Shown here: positions 12,240-24,365 of the stretch, in pieces
How the letters are laid out: every line of letters begins with the position of its first letter
Position numbering within the stretch: position 1 is the first letter of the stretch
NCBI GenBank assembly: GCA_032164245.1
Contig: JAVMKO010000010.1
Span: 45,902,848-45,966,847, forward strand
DNA from: Sternotherus odoratus
Taxonomy: Eukaryota; Chordata; Testudines; Kinosternidae
DNA length: 64,000 nt
Reading direction: 5' to 3'
The notes under the pieces: model-generated
Told to the model about the DNA's origin: nothing
The model's database searches: none
The model's input: only the letters and a program-made list of their open reading frames with translations
Position numbers and translations under genes: made by a program

Positions 12240-12495
12240 TATCCATCTCTCTAGGGTCTTATATTGCCCCCAATGCCCTAGTATCTGAGCACCTCACAAT
12301 ATCTAATGTATTTATCCTCACAACACTCCTGTGATGCTAGACCACACCATTGTCCCCGTGTTACAGATGAGGAACTGAAGCACAAAGAGACTAGTGGCTT
12401 GCACAGAGTCACACATGAAGTCTGTGGCAGAGCCCAGAATTGCAGCCAGGTCTCCAGCGTCCCAGGCTAGTGTCTCTAGGCCATCTTCCTCTACT
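12240..12495 (-). mobile_element. MIR-like SINE
   Basis: The + strand carries the reverse complement of the MIR core: 'cctcacaacactcctgtgat', 'gtgttacagatgaggaactg', 'agagtcacacatgaagtctg' and 'tggcagagcccagaattgca'. The tRNA-related head would be on the right, near 12480. Divergence is high, as expected for an ancient CORE-SINE. Confidence 0.75.
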
Positions 12496-13094
12496 AAGTC
12501 CACATGTACTCACACTATGATAATGGCAGGGGGGTCCACCCTTCCTCTTCTCTTTGGGTAGGCTGGGTTCAGGTGGGCTGGGATGTTTCCTAGAAGAGCT
12601 TGGGTTCAGTTGTTATCTTCCTGTGCTGGGAGCCATTTTTGTGACCATTGATCTGTGACAACAGCTGTGCTGTGGACTCAGGTGCTTACACTTAAGGAAC
12701 AAAATGCTACTAGAAGAACACTTACATAGTAAGCGTGCATTGCCATTGTGAAATTTTAATTTAAATGCGAGGTGTATGTCTATCGATCCATTTCCAATAA
12801 AACACTGCAATTTATTGTAATGCAAAGCATTACATTTAAGTCTTCAGCCTACCTTCAGAATTACTAAAAAAAAAACACCCCAAAAACCCTGTATTCTGTC
12901 CTGTAAAAGATCTAAAATGCCTTGAACATTGCTATCAAGTTAACCTACTAAAACTGTACACTGATTCTGGAGGTTTAAACTCCAGGGCATATTCTTATAC
13001 ATGTTCCAGTAAATGTTTTCCAAAAGACATGCTGTGCTAGATTCTTACATCTTGCTCTTAGCTCGAGTCCAGGAAGAGGGCTGTCAGTTCAATA

Positions 13095-13530
13095 GTTCTT
13101 TCATAGATTTTTAAGGACAGGAGAGACCTTTCTGATCATGTAAGCACAGCCCATACATTTTCACCTGGAAATTCCTGCATCAGGTCCATAACTTCTGGTA
13201 TCTTTAAGTTGACTGGATGTTTGTTTTCAAAAGTGACGGAGAACTCACCATCTCGCAAGGTAAATTATTTCTAGGTAGCTTAATTACCCCCACCATTTAA
13301 ATTTCTCTCTTAGATATGCCAAATAGATTGAGGTTCCTAAATCTCAATGCTAAGCACGTTTTCGAGACCTCAATCATTTTCTGAACCCTCTCCATGTTTT
13401 CAACATCCTTTTTTCAGTGTGGACACCACAACTGGACATAGTATCCAGTAATGGTTGCATCAATGCCATGCACAGAGGTAATGACACCTACGTATTCCCA
13501 CTCAGTATTCATCTGCTTCTAGCAATAGAT
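13095..13530 (-). mobile_element. CR1-like LINE fragment, 3' end at left
   Basis: The left end 'aggacaggagagacctttct' followed by 'gatcatgtaagcacagcc' is the reverse complement of a CR1 3' tail. 'gatgtttgttttcaaaagtg', 'gagaactcaccatctc' and 'gtgtggacaccacaactgg' follow in the order seen in the copy at 22810-24270. The copy is old and 5'-truncated. Confidence 0.75.
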
Positions 13531-14111
13531 CTGCATTGTTGGGTCTAGAAAGACATGGAGCCCTGACCTGTAGCCCCACCCCTCTAGCACCTACCACAGT
13601 CATATCCTTTCTGATTGCAAATGCTATTGCTCACTGTGGGAGTCTGTCTTCTTGGCTGCCTCAAGCTTGTGCCGAGTCACCGAGCTTTGTCAGTGGCTTT
13701 CCAAGAAAGTCTAGGCCAAAATCTGACTATTTCGGTCAAAGTAATCTCCTTTCTGTAGTTACTTTCTTGTTGGCATTTGCACAGGAAACAGAATGTTAGT
13801 TGTTTAATTGATCTCAGGGTTGATGACATTCTGCTCAGACCTCCAAGACTAATATTTGTCTGAGATTTATCATATCCCTCAGAGTTAAGGGTGATCCAAC
13901 CCTTTTTGTTAGCTCTCTGTTCAAATGTATGTATAGTTTTCTCCTTTTTGCTGGAAGGACCTGAACTGCAGTAGATGCTAGGGTTGCTGTGACCGCAGCA
14001 TGGGGAAGGCAGGGATTTCCTTGTTGGAATGCCTCTGTCTATTTTGGAGCTCTGGGAATTGTTTGCCTGCTCTCACATTTGGAATAGGGACAAGTTCATC
14101 TTAGGTGATCA

Positions 14112-14227
14112 GCTTGTCTACACAAACGCTTAGTTTGTTGCAAGCTGGGGTGTAAATCTACCTCACACTAGCCTGCCATGTACTAAACATCTGTGTGGAC
14201 CCTGCTGCCACACATTAGAAGTTCCCT
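14112..14227. mobile_element. MITE, left half (split by a Penelope insertion)
   Basis: The left end GCTTGTCTACA is matched by TGTAGACAAGC at 15176-15186, its reverse complement. Removing the Penelope-like insert at 14228-15069 leaves a compact element of about 230 bp with inverted termini. The same 'cttgtctaca' terminus recurs near 38611. Confidence 0.7.
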
Positions 14228-15069
14228 TAAGAAAACGAGGAATACTTGTGGCACCTTAGAGACTAACCAATTTATTTCAGCATAAGCTTTCGTGGGCGAT
14301 AGCCCACTTCATTGGATGCATAGAATGGAACAGAAGTAAGATCCATTTACATACACAGAAAGCATAAAAAGTTGGAAATTAGAATACCAATTCTAAGAGG
14401 CTGTTTAAGTTGGATGAGCTATTATCAGCAGGAGAGAAAAACCTTTTGTAGTGATAATCAAGTAGGTCTAAGTCAGACAGTTGACAAGAAGGTGTGAAGG
14501 AAACTTAACTTAGGGAAATAGTCATTACACTAATTGAATCTAAGCCATTCACAGTCCCTTTTTAACCCTTGGTTGATAGTGTCCAATTTGAAAATTAATT
14601 CCAGCTTCTCGTTGGAGTCTGTTTTGGAGGTTTTTCTGTTTTAAAATTGACACCTTCAAGTCTGTAATAGAATGGCCTGGGAGACTGAAGTGTTCTCCTA
14701 CTGGTTTTTGAATGTTATGATTCCTGATGTCAGATTTGTGTCCATTTATTCTTTTGCGTAGCGAGACTGCCTGGTTTGGCCAATGTAGATGGCAGAGGGG
14801 CATTGCTGGCACATGATGGCATATATCACATTGGTAGATGTTCAGGTAAATGAGCCCCTGATGGCGTGGCTGATGTGATTAGGTCCTATGATGGTGTCAC
14901 TTGAATAGATATGTGGACAGAGCTGGCATCGGGCTTGGTTGCAAGGATAGGTTCCTGGATTAGTGTTTTTGTGGTGTGTGGTTGCTGGTGAGTATTCGCT
15001 TCAGGTTGGGGGGCTGTCTGTAAGTGAGGACTGGTCTGTCTCCCAAGGTCTGTGAGAGTGAGGGATCCC
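14228..15069 (-). mobile_element. Penelope-like retroelement, 3' part with GIY-YIG region
   Basis: The 842-bp insert is bounded by a 12-bp direct duplication, TAGAAGTTCCCT (14216-14227 and 15070-15081). On the minus strand 14812-14549 is open and reads 'HLHWPNQAVSLRKRINGHKS', 'VGEHFSLPGHS' and 'NRLQREAGINF', and upstream of it the frame reads V-I-Y-A-I then I-Y-I-G/W-P-N-Q-like words. These are the parts of the GIY-YIG endonuclease domain at the C-terminus of Penelope-like polyproteins. The left end carries the 'gtggcaccttagagactaac' and 'cataagctttcgtgggc' terminal sequence of the family. The reverse-transcriptase part is missing (5' truncation). Confidence 0.85.
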
Positions 15070-15186
15070 TAGAAGTTCCCTAGTGCACTTTGATATACAT
15101 CTGTTTCAAAGAGGGGAAAATCTAGGGAACTTTTAGGGCACAACAACGGGGTCTAGCTAGACCATTAGTGCACTATGTAGACAAGC
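15070..15186. mobile_element. MITE, right half (continuation of 14112-14227)
   Basis: It starts with the second copy of the TAGAAGTTCCCT duplication created by the Penelope insertion and ends at the inverted terminus TGTAGACAAGC. Confidence 0.7.
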
Positions 15187-15504
15187 CCTAGTCCCACCAG
15201 GGGGTGTAAATTTCTAATGCACACCAGCATGTTGCTAACTGAAAGTTGTTCAAGTTACTCTCCCCATGGATGCTCAACCACAGGATGTGCCCACACCATT
15301 GTGCTCTTGATCAAAGATTATAGTCAGCAATGCCTGCAGATCCAGGCCTATGGTTCATCGTCAGCCCAGAGTGCATAGGCATGTGCACATCATACAGTGC
15401 GTATCCCCACAGGGCCTTAGAGTATCTTGTGCATTGTCTCCTCTTGCTTTTGAACTGTACTGTGCTCCGAGTGCTTGCCTGAAATGCTAGCTTTTGCTTT
15501 GCAG

Positions 15505-15694
15505 ACACAGCTCATACAGATGGTGATATGGATGCTCCAGCATCGCCTTCTCATCCAGCTCCACACGTATGTCTGTCTGATGGTGCCCCCGAATGAGGAG
15601 GATTTCCGAGCTCAAGATGAAGACATGCCCTTCACTGCCAGAGTTGGAGGCAGAAGTCTCAGCACCCCCAATGCTCTCAGCTTTGGCTCCCCGA
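15505..15694 (+). CDS. NPRL3: NPRL3 coding exon (third from last)
   Basis: NPRL3 is a subunit of GATOR1 (with NPRL2 and DEPDC5), the GTPase-activating complex for RagA/B that restrains mTORC1 at the lysosome when amino acids are low. This exon starts after a pyrimidine tract and AG at 15503-15504 and ends at 15694 before a GT donor at 15695. It encodes 63 residues plus one base, beginning [12 protein letters not shown], then 'HTYVCLM', an acidic variable stretch, and '[17 protein letters not shown]'. This matches the C-terminal third of vertebrate NPRL3 nearly residue for residue; the variable stretch ('[11 protein letters not shown]') is where vertebrates differ. The leftover A joins CC of the next exon to make Thr, as in the mammalian protein. 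The open frame to 15744 is read-through into the intron. Confidence 0.95.
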
Positions 15695-16541
15695 GTATGA
15701 ATATGCTTCCTTTTTGTACTGTAAACAACTGTATTTGCTTTTAGAGATTAACATAGGCAATATTTAGAGTAGGAGAGTATGTAGTGTTTTATAATGTGAT
15801 AGTCAATGTGCTTTAGCTAACATGATTTTAAACAGACTTTGCAGTAAGTCTAGGTAGGGCAAGTCATATTTAACACTGTTAAAAGCCCATGCCTTCTCCT
15901 GAGAACTCAGCCCAGGTAAGGGTTTTTGTAATACTAAAAAAAATCCATAAACCCAAATGGAATTAAACCACAAAAGCTAGTTAAAATGAGATCAAATGAT
16001 TGACAGCAAGTTAAGGTTGAACTCAGATTTTCACTCTCCACGTGGGGTTTCTGCACAATGCATGCTTGTGAGTTCACTGTCATAACTTGGGCTCGCCAGA
16101 AGAGCTAAAGGGGGTCGTAGGGTTTAGTTTTGCATTTCCTTGTTCAGTAATTTTAAATGGGACTCCTAACTGTCCTTTTAACCTGATGCTTTGAGGTTTA
16201 ATTGATAAAAAATGTTGAGTCCATTAGTTCGTAAATCTCTTCTAATTGCGTAGTGCCTCTTTATTTACCTGCTTTTTTGTCTTGCTTCGAATTCCAGCCA
16301 TTGGATTGTGTTATAGCTTTTTCTGGGTTGGAATAGTGGATCTTATCAAAAAGGTCTTCCCCCAAGAGTTGGAGTTAAATAAATTTAAACTTCACACAAA
16401 GCAGAGATTTAAACAGTCTGAATAAATATAGCTTCTTAGGTTTCACTTGCATGGCTTGTTTATTGCCATAATCCTGGTTCTCCAGTTGTCAATGGTCATC
16501 TAGGAAAAACAAGAGTTAAGTGAATTTTTAGTGTGGGGGTA

Positions 16542-17235
16542 TGTCATGGAGTGCCCGGGTGATGCTCTGGCACTGCTCCCTATGAAGCCATTCAGGACTC
16601 TGGGGGGGAAGCTTCATCTCCATAAACAGCCTATCTCCAAGTCTAGGAGCTTTACAGGTACAGCTTCCACCTTCCTGGGTCTGACCTCGGAGCATTCAGC
16701 ACCTTCTGCCCCTCCGTGCGCTTCCCCCAGCAAGCCTGCCTAGGTGGGGTCCTGGGGAAGCCTGTGGGTCCTGCACCCCAACTCCACAGTCAGACGTGAC
16801 TCTTAGCCAGCCAATAAAACAGAGGTTTATTAGATGACAGGACATAATCTAGGTAAAGCGAATGCGACCCCTCCGCTGGGTCCATTTTGGGGGCCAAAGA
16901 GCCAGGCAGAGCTTGCCTGTAGCTCTTCACCAGCCCCCAGCCAAATCCAGACTGAAACTCACTCTCCAGCCCCTCTTCCCCTTTTCCTTTGTCTAAGGAC
17001 TAAGTGAAGATCATCTGACCTCCCTCCAACAGGTTCAGCTGACCTCTTTGTTATTCAACACTTCCAGCCTTGAGGGGGGGAGGGGCCAGGCACTCAATTG
17101 CCAAGGCAGGTTGGTTGGTTACTTACACTGTCTCTCTGCTTTGCATCAACTACATATCCTTATCCCTCCACATAGACATTCAAGAAATGCATAGGGGAAA
17201 CTGAGGCACCCTCACAGTATTCCCACTCCATCACA
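16542..17235 (-). mobile_element. Solo LTR of an endogenous retrovirus-like element
   Basis: The 694-bp element begins TGTCATGGAGT and ends ACTCCATCACA (inverted ends, one mismatch, TG...CA boundaries). It is flanked by a perfect 5-bp duplication GGGTA (16537-16541 and 17236-17240). There is no internal coding region, so it is a solo LTR left by recombination. The minus strand carries AATAAACCTCTGTTTTATTGG-type sequence (near 16812-16835), a plausible polyadenylation/R region, which favours minus orientation. Confidence 0.88.
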
Positions 17236-18009
17236 GGGTAGGAGGAAGTTTTGCCACCTTTTTTTCCCCTTTATAATGATGGATAAACTCACAATTTTTC
17301 TTTTTCCTTTGCTTGGCATCTTTAAGGACAGACCTATGTAACTGTTGTGTTTATAACTCCTCCCAGCAGGTAGTTCTGTGACTGCAGCATAGCTTCCTTG
17401 GCCTTCTCTTCTGCCAATACCTACCCTCCCAGGTGCTCTATTTTTCTCATTGTCGCTTCACGTTGTTGAAACTAGAGCTGTCTGGGAATTTTCTGCCCAG
17501 GTTTTTCAGGGAAAATGTGGTTTCTCCAGAATAGAAATTTTCCACATGAGAAATCTTGATTTTGTTGAAATGTTTCTATTTACCAGAAGGGAAAATCAAA
17601 ACAAAATGTGTCAGCTCTGTTTGACATTAATCTCTGTGTCTGCCTGAGCCATCACAGTGCCCCGTGAGAGTAGTTCACATACCTCATGTCCCCAAGTCTC
17701 CTTATGAACTGGTCTCTCTGCATCATGATCATGGGAGGCTTAGTCTGGGGCAGGAAGCCTGAGCCATAGGGGAAAATGGGGCATGAGGCACTAGCTCGGG
17801 GGTTTTCCCAGTGCTAAAGAAGGAATGCAACCCCTGTCCCAGCAGTTCCCATTCGTAACTTCCCAATGCCAGTGCCAGCACTGTTGATTATTGGTAGTCT
17901 CGTGTATTTATTGCCCACTCCTCCACATGTTGCAGTTTCATCTTGTGTGCTATACATCACCAGTTTATAAAGCTCATTCAATATGTTGTTTCTGGTTCTG
18001 TATTTAATC

Positions 18010-18490
18010 ACTCTCCCAGTCATAGATGATAAGAATGGCTCTACTGGGTCCATCTAGCCTCGTATCCTGTCTTCTGACAGTGGGGAGTGCCAGGTGCTTC
18101 AGAGGAATGAACAGGACAGTTATAGATTGATTCATCCCCTATCATCCGGTCCCAGCTTTTGTCAGCCGGAGGGGTAGGGATACCCACAGCTTGGGGTTGC
18201 GTCCCTGACTATCTTGGCTAAGAGCCATTCCTCCATGAACGTATCTCCTTTTTTTAAACCCAGTTACACTTTTGGCCTTCACAACATCCACAGGCAATGA
18301 GTTCCATAGGCTGACTGTATGTTGTGTGAAGTATTTCCTTACGTTTGTTTTAATTATGCTGCCTGTTAATTTTATCAGATGACCCCTGGTTCTTGTGTCA
18401 TATGAAGGAGTAAATAACACTTTCCTATCCCTTTCTCCACACCATTCATGAGTTTGTAGACTTCTCTCATGTCCCCCTTTAGATCATACC
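18010..18490 (-). mobile_element. CR1-like LINE, 3'-end fragment
   Basis: The + strand reads 'gataagaatggctctactgg', 'tcctgtcttctgacagtgg', 'gccttcacaacatccacagg', 'gtgtgaagtatttccttacg' and 'tcatatgaaggagtaaataa', the reverse complement of the CR1 3' region in order. The 3' end is at the left. Confidence 0.92.
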
Positions 18491-18634
18491 ATTATTCCCA
18501 GAAACTGAAACTTACCTCCTAGGCAGCATGCCTTAGATGCACTTGCAAAGAGTCCCCCATCTGCTTAGGAACTAGGCAGATAGCTGTGCAGTCCCCATTT
18601 TCAAGAAAATCCTGATGTCCCAATGATATTTTGA

Positions 18635-19051
<417 letters not shown>

Positions 19052-19671
19052 TAGGAAGCATGTGACCTCCTTTCTTGTTGCCCCTTTGCCGTTAATTTCT
19101 GCATTAGCACTGTAGGCAGGGTGGGGCAAGGGTTAATAAGCTTTGGGATATACCTAAAGGCTCTGAGACCCTCTGATGGACCATGCAGTCTCAGGTCTGA
19201 CTGCCCACCAGTTGTGTCTTATCTGGTTCTGAGAATGTCTCACTCTTGAGAACACAAAATGGAATTTGCATATCCTGAAAACAAGCTCAAAGCAGACCCC
19301 CTGGTGGGTTGCGCATGGTGTGGTTACAGGCCTGTTAGCATTTCCAGAGGTCTGTAAGTAGCGGTTTTTAAAAGCATTTGAAAATACAGTGGCATCGTAG
19401 GAATTTAGCGTTCACTGAGTTTCATACTTGTGGAGAAGAGAATGGCTCAGGGGAAGTGTTACAGCTCCTCTTATACATTCCAGATCACCCAGTCATTCCC
19501 TGACCAGATCTCCCCTGGCATGTGTGGCTAGGAGAGTAGTATTCAAGTATCCTAAAGAGACCACTGTGGAAATAAAATAGTTGCTTTCTATGCTGCAGAG
19601 TTCTCTGTGACTAGACCAGTGGAGATCATGGATGTTTTGTAGGGAATTCCTGAAGCTTGCAGATGTAGTTA

Positions 19672-19798
19672 CTGTCCTCCAGATGTCCTGATTTTATAGG
19701 GACAGTCCCAATTTTGGGGTCTTTTTCTTATATAGGCTCCTATTACCCTCCATCCCCTTGTCCTGATTTTTCACACTTACTGTCTGGTCACCCTACCT
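19672..19798. mobile_element. Short MITE ('dispersed gggacag' family)
   Basis: 'agatgtcctgattttatagg', 'gacagtcccaattttggggt', then 'ctttttcttatataggctcc' and a right end 'tgtctggtcaccctac'. I recognise this as a common short reptile repeat; the ends CCAGATGTCC and (reversed) TGACCAGACA are imperfect inverted repeats. A relative starts at 26911. The superfamily is not determined. Confidence 0.65.
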
Positions 19799-20524
19799 GC
19801 ACTAAAGTATGCCTCTGCTGCTCCTTTTGTCTGACCTGGAGATGGCAGCATCCCACTGATTCAGAGGTTGTGGATTCTCTGAGATGGCTACTCAGATGGA
19901 AATACCTTGGCCATTTGGGAACTCTGTCCCATCAGTGGCTAGATGTCTGCAAGACCTATGCTAAAAAAAAAATCTAGTGTCTTCTGATAGAATACTTTTT
20001 AGAAAATTCTGTGAAAATCGGTCTGGACTATTCTTGTTTTGCTCTCATTGGAGAAAGCTTCTTAACCTATCATTCGTATAAGAAACCTCTTATCTTTCTG
20101 GTTGTCCATCTAGAATCCTTTTGGCCTGCTGAACTGGTTGGGTGGGGAAGCTCTTTGAAAGATGCCAAAAGCGACTTTGGTTTCTTCAGGAAGGCAGATG
20201 GTGTGACTAACAGGTCACACAGATGTCTGATGAGGAGGAGAGCTGAGTTATATTTTGCAGTTTGCTTGTACATCAGATTCTTTAGCAAAGCAATCAATAG
20301 CAGTAAATGGAGTTTCCATTTTTCCTTCCATTATCAATAAATGCAGAAACAGATAGTTTTATATCCCAGAATAACCACTCCTGAATCATTGCTGAGGAGA
20401 TGAGAAGGTACAGCAGACATACTTTCTCAACTGTCTGGATGCTGAAGTGTAAAAATATGACTTGTCCTGCAGAATGATCACAACTGTCATGTGATTTAGT
20501 GTTTACACACAGTGAGTCTGTACA

Positions 20525-20532
20525 TGACGTCA
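20525..20532 (+). promoter_or_regulatory. Palindromic CRE-type motif
   Basis: A perfect TGACGTCA, the CREB/ATF consensus, in the last NPRL3 intron. It is a single motif without a CpG island or promoter context, so function is speculative. Confidence 0.2.
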
Positions 20533-21729
20533 CTCAGAGAGTTCTTTCTCCTCTTCCAGTCACAAATCAGGGGACCAAAATGATGGTTATCTGATTCTCT
20601 GCGCACAATTCTGTACCCACCACTCAGTGCATAAATATAGGACATCAGAGAGAAGCTGAGGCAGTGAGCAAAGCAAGCCTTCATTTACTCATTCGTGCTT
20701 CCTCTTTCTTGCAGAGGTCTTGCATCAGCTCTGCTTTTCACTTAACTTTGAACTGTGGGTGGTGCATGATGAGGAGTCTCATGCTATGGGAAACAGAACT
20801 CTGATGTATTTGTCAGAATCCCAGCATGAACTCCTACTGTAACTGACTAGTTAGTAGCGTACTAAATATACTGTAATGGCCCTCCTGAGAATAGTTCAGT
20901 GTGCATACAAAGGGAGTGCCTATTTTTAGAAGAGCAACAAATCTTCTCTGATAAATTTTCCTATGACAATTGTCTCTGAACTACTTGCTACTCTCTGCTT
21001 AATACATCACAGAACTTGTGCCTGTCTGTTACTATGCACAGCCAGTACTTGGATTTCTCTAGTGAAGGCAGACACCTTAAACAGAATGTGGAATAACATA
21101 GTTTGACAGAGGTTAACCACATGGGCATTGGATGAGGACTCAGATCCAAATTGTTCTCCCAAGTATGGAGCAGGTGAGAGGTGGAAGGCTATTCCGACAG
21201 TAAAGTTGAGATACAGAGGAGCTTTTCTTGAGCTAGGTCTGTAATGTATTACACAAACATTTTTTCCTTGAACATCAGGTAGTGCTTTCTAAGAGAGATT
21301 AATGCTTTACTGTCAGTTCACTGCCTCTAGCAAGCCACGTGGCAGAATCCTTTCCCAGAGCTCTGCTCCATAGACTGGAGAGAGAGAGAAGGTGGAAGCC
21401 TTTTTTGCTATGCTGTAGTCCTGTTCTATTAGTTATACACCACCATAAATGTACAGCTGTTTGGAGACAGAAGATGAGATTGCTGCCCCAGGATCTTCGA
21501 GCCTGGGTTCTATCTGGGCCCGATGAATGTACTCAGTGATTTACAAAGCCAGGACAGGAGGGTCTTGTCTGCATTGAGTTTTTGGCCATGAATGTAGCTG
21601 TACTGGTACAAACCCCTATGTGCTGCACTGAGGGAACCCGTGCTAGGGACTGGTGAAGCCTCGCCTGCTTTCAAGCTGGATTATGCTGCACCAATGCAAG
21701 TTGCTGTTCACTCTGGTGCTCTGACTGCG

Positions 21730-22440
21730 CTAGGGGGTTGCATCCGAGCAAGGCAAAAGAAGGTACTTTTGAAGAGCTTGCAGCCATAATGCAGTCTCCA
21801 TTGGTTGAAGATACACACCCACAATTGGACAATTCAGTCCATAGTCTAGGAGTACTTTTGGATTCCTCACTAATGTTGAACTCTCACATGGCAGCATCCA
21901 CTAGCAACACTTGCTACCATCTCTGCCAGCTCTGTCCCACCCTGGCAAACCCAAGACCTGGCCTCAGTTATTCATGTTGTCTTCAGCTCTCGACTGGATT
22001 ACAACAGTGCTATATACCTGCACACAAAGTCTTTAGCACTTAAGAAACTCGAACTAGTTTAGAATGCCACAGCACGTCTCCCCTGCAACACAGGCTACCG
22101 TGAACATATCAGACCTGTCCTCCATTCCCAGCACTGCTTCCCATAGATTTTCTATCAAGTTCAATGTCGTGGTCCTTATCTTCAAAGTTCTCTATGGTCT
22201 GGGTCCAGTGTGTCTAAACACCGTCTAGAGTTCTGGGATGAAGACCCTGTCAACAACTCAGTCCCTCTGGCACAATATAACTCTCAATAGTAAAAGTGAA
22301 ACTTTGTGCAGGAGACAGTCTTCTCCAAGGGTGGTCCAAGACTATAGAAGAAACTCCCCCCAGGAACTAAGGATAATCACAAGCCTCATCATGTTCTGCT
22401 CCATTTCTTTGACCTTGCCTCCTGTAGTATAAACACATAG
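21730..22440 (+). mobile_element. L2-like LINE fragment (RT C-terminal region)
   Basis: Broken frames read 'LGVLLDSSLMLNSHM' (about 21850-21895), then 'YHLCQLCPTL', 'SRLDYN(N)S'-like words near 21990, 'ALKKLELV(*)NATARL'-like words near 22040-22080, and 'ChLP.DFLSSSMSWSLSSKF'-like words near 22140-22200. Their order is that of the region C-terminal to the reverse-transcriptase core in L2-clade LINEs ('LGV..DS', 'SRLDYCN', 'VQNAAARL', 'LHWLPV..RI.FK'). Frameshifts and stops are frequent, so this is an old remnant. Confidence 0.7.
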
Positions 22441-22809
22441 CTACCGTACCAAAACAAGACTCTTCATTGCATACTGTTTTCCCTCTGCGGAGAGGATGAA
22501 AGAACAAAGGTGACAGATTGCTGAATGCACTACTGGAAGATGTTCAGATACTCTGTTTCATCACTTTCCTCTTCTCTAGGAGAGGCTGAAACATGCTTTG
22601 GCAGGTGTAAGGTATCAGCAGGTGCATGTATAGGAATCTGAGCGTTTTTAGGCTCTTAATGTGTGTGGATTCAACACTAGGAGTGCTACGTACTTGCATA
22701 TGGAAATAAAGAACAGTGAGGAAATGAAAATAGAATCTACAATCAACTGAGCTTTGCAGGGTAGATGAGGGCATCAAAAAGGAGAATGACTAAAAATCAG
22801 GACGCAGTA

Positions 22810-24270
22810 TCTTTCTCAGAAATTAAGCCAGAAAGAACCATTATCATCATCTGGTCTGACTTCTTACATAACAAGCCAGCATTTCAACCAGTGATTCCTA
22901 CATGAAGCCCAGAATTTACAGTTGATCTAGAACATATCTTTGGGAAAGAGTCATCCAGTGACCAGATGATCCAAAAACATCAAGTGATGGAGAATTCGTC
23001 ACATCCTTTGGTAATTTGTTCCAATGGCTGGTTACCCTTATTGATAAAAATTCATACTTTATATCCAGTTTGATTTTGTGTAGCTTCAGCTTCCAGCTAT
23101 TGGATCTTGTTCTGCCTTTTTTTGCTAGACTAGAGCCCTGTTTGAGAAGTTGTCTTCTTGCTGTGTACGTACTTACAGACTGTGATCGAGTCACTTCTTT
23201 TCCCCTCTCTTTAGCAAGCTAAACAAATGGAACTGCTTAAATCTCTCACTATCAAGTATGTTTTCTAGACTTCCAAACAGTCGTTTTGCTTTTTCTTTAA
23301 ACCCTTTCCCATGTTTCAACACTGTTTTTAAAATGTGGACCTAGAACTGGGTGCAGTATATCTAATAAAGGTCTCACCAGTGCTGCATACACTGATAATG
23401 CCACCTCCCTGTTTTTACTTGATATTCCTGTTTTTATATCCGGGGATCACATTTGCTGTCTTGGCTGCAGCATCACATTCCACTGTGTGGCGTTTGGTCT
23501 CCATCATAATTCTTTAATCCTTTCCAGAATTGCTGCTTTCCAGGATACATTATTCCATCTTATAAGTGTGGCCTGCAGTCTTTGTTCATAAATGTATGAC
23601 TCTGCACTGTATCTGTGACCTGTTGTCCTCATTATTTACCATCCCACCAATCTTTTCATCATCTGCAAGCTTTATCAGCAATGGTTTTATATTTTCTTTA
23701 AGGTCGTTGATCAAAATAATGAATAGCACTAGACTGAGAGCTGATCCCTGCAGGACCCCTCGCCCTTCACACCCACCCACCCCCAAAAAACTGCCCCCTT
23801 TGGATGATTCCCCAGAATATGAGCTATATTGATTTTATATATCATACTAACATTTTAATAAGAATATTGTGAAGTATTCAGACACCTTACAGAACTCCAA
23901 ATGTAGTAGGTCAGTAATTACCTTTATCAACCAAACTTGTAGTTTCATCAAACAAGATAGGTTGACATTTTTCCCATAAAACCATGTTGATTGTTATTAA
24001 TTAGGCTTCATATTAGCCATTTTTTATTTTTCTTTCTTTCCCTAGAATAACACCAGGGTAACAAACCTATAAATTACCTGGTTATCCTGTTTGTTTGTTT
24101 TTTCAATACCAGAATAACTTCTGCTTCAGCTTCTCTTCAGTCCTCTGGAACTTCCCCATTATTCCAAGATTTATTAAATATTAACATCAACTGTCCAGAA
24201 AGCTCTTTGGCTAATTCTTTTAGAACTGTGTTTGATGTGGCTTATTTGGACTTGCTGATTTATAAAAAAT
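22810..24270 (-). mobile_element. CR1-like LINE, RT end to 3' end
   Basis: The 3' tail is at the left ('gaaccattatcatcatctgg/tctgactt'). To the right follow 'gttccaatggctggttaccc', 'actgggtgcagtatatctaa', 'aaggtctcaccagtgctgca', and then coding remains. On the minus strand 23786-23586 reads 'GSALSLVLFIILINDL' and 'KLADDEKIGG', the catalytic A-D-D region of a CR1 reverse transcriptase with the usual L-A-D-D-T changed to L-A-D-D-E. 'aaaccatgttgattgttatt' near 23982 is a further CR1 landmark. Confidence 0.88.
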
Positions 24271-24365
24271 ATTTAACTTTAGTTGATACATGTACAATTA
24301 CAACTACAACTATAGTTAACATCCTCCATAATTATTATTGGGGTAGAAAGTATTTCATCATTATC

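Larger units (their letters stand above)
1..15504 (+). other. NPRL3: NPRL3 intron (3' part, left end outside window)
   Basis: Everything from the window edge to the acceptor at 15501-15504 is read as one NPRL3 intron. I looked for the preceding NPRL3 exon, which should encode the segment just before the T-Q-L-I-Q start of the next exon, and found no matching reading frame, so the intron exceeds 15.5 kb here. Named repeats are listed separately. The stretches 3356-4598, 4858-7789, 9726-12235 and 15187-15480 show nothing I recognise beyond AT-rich unique-looking sequence. The 60-140-codon open frames in them have no recognisable domain, splice signals or conservation pattern. Confidence 0.7.
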
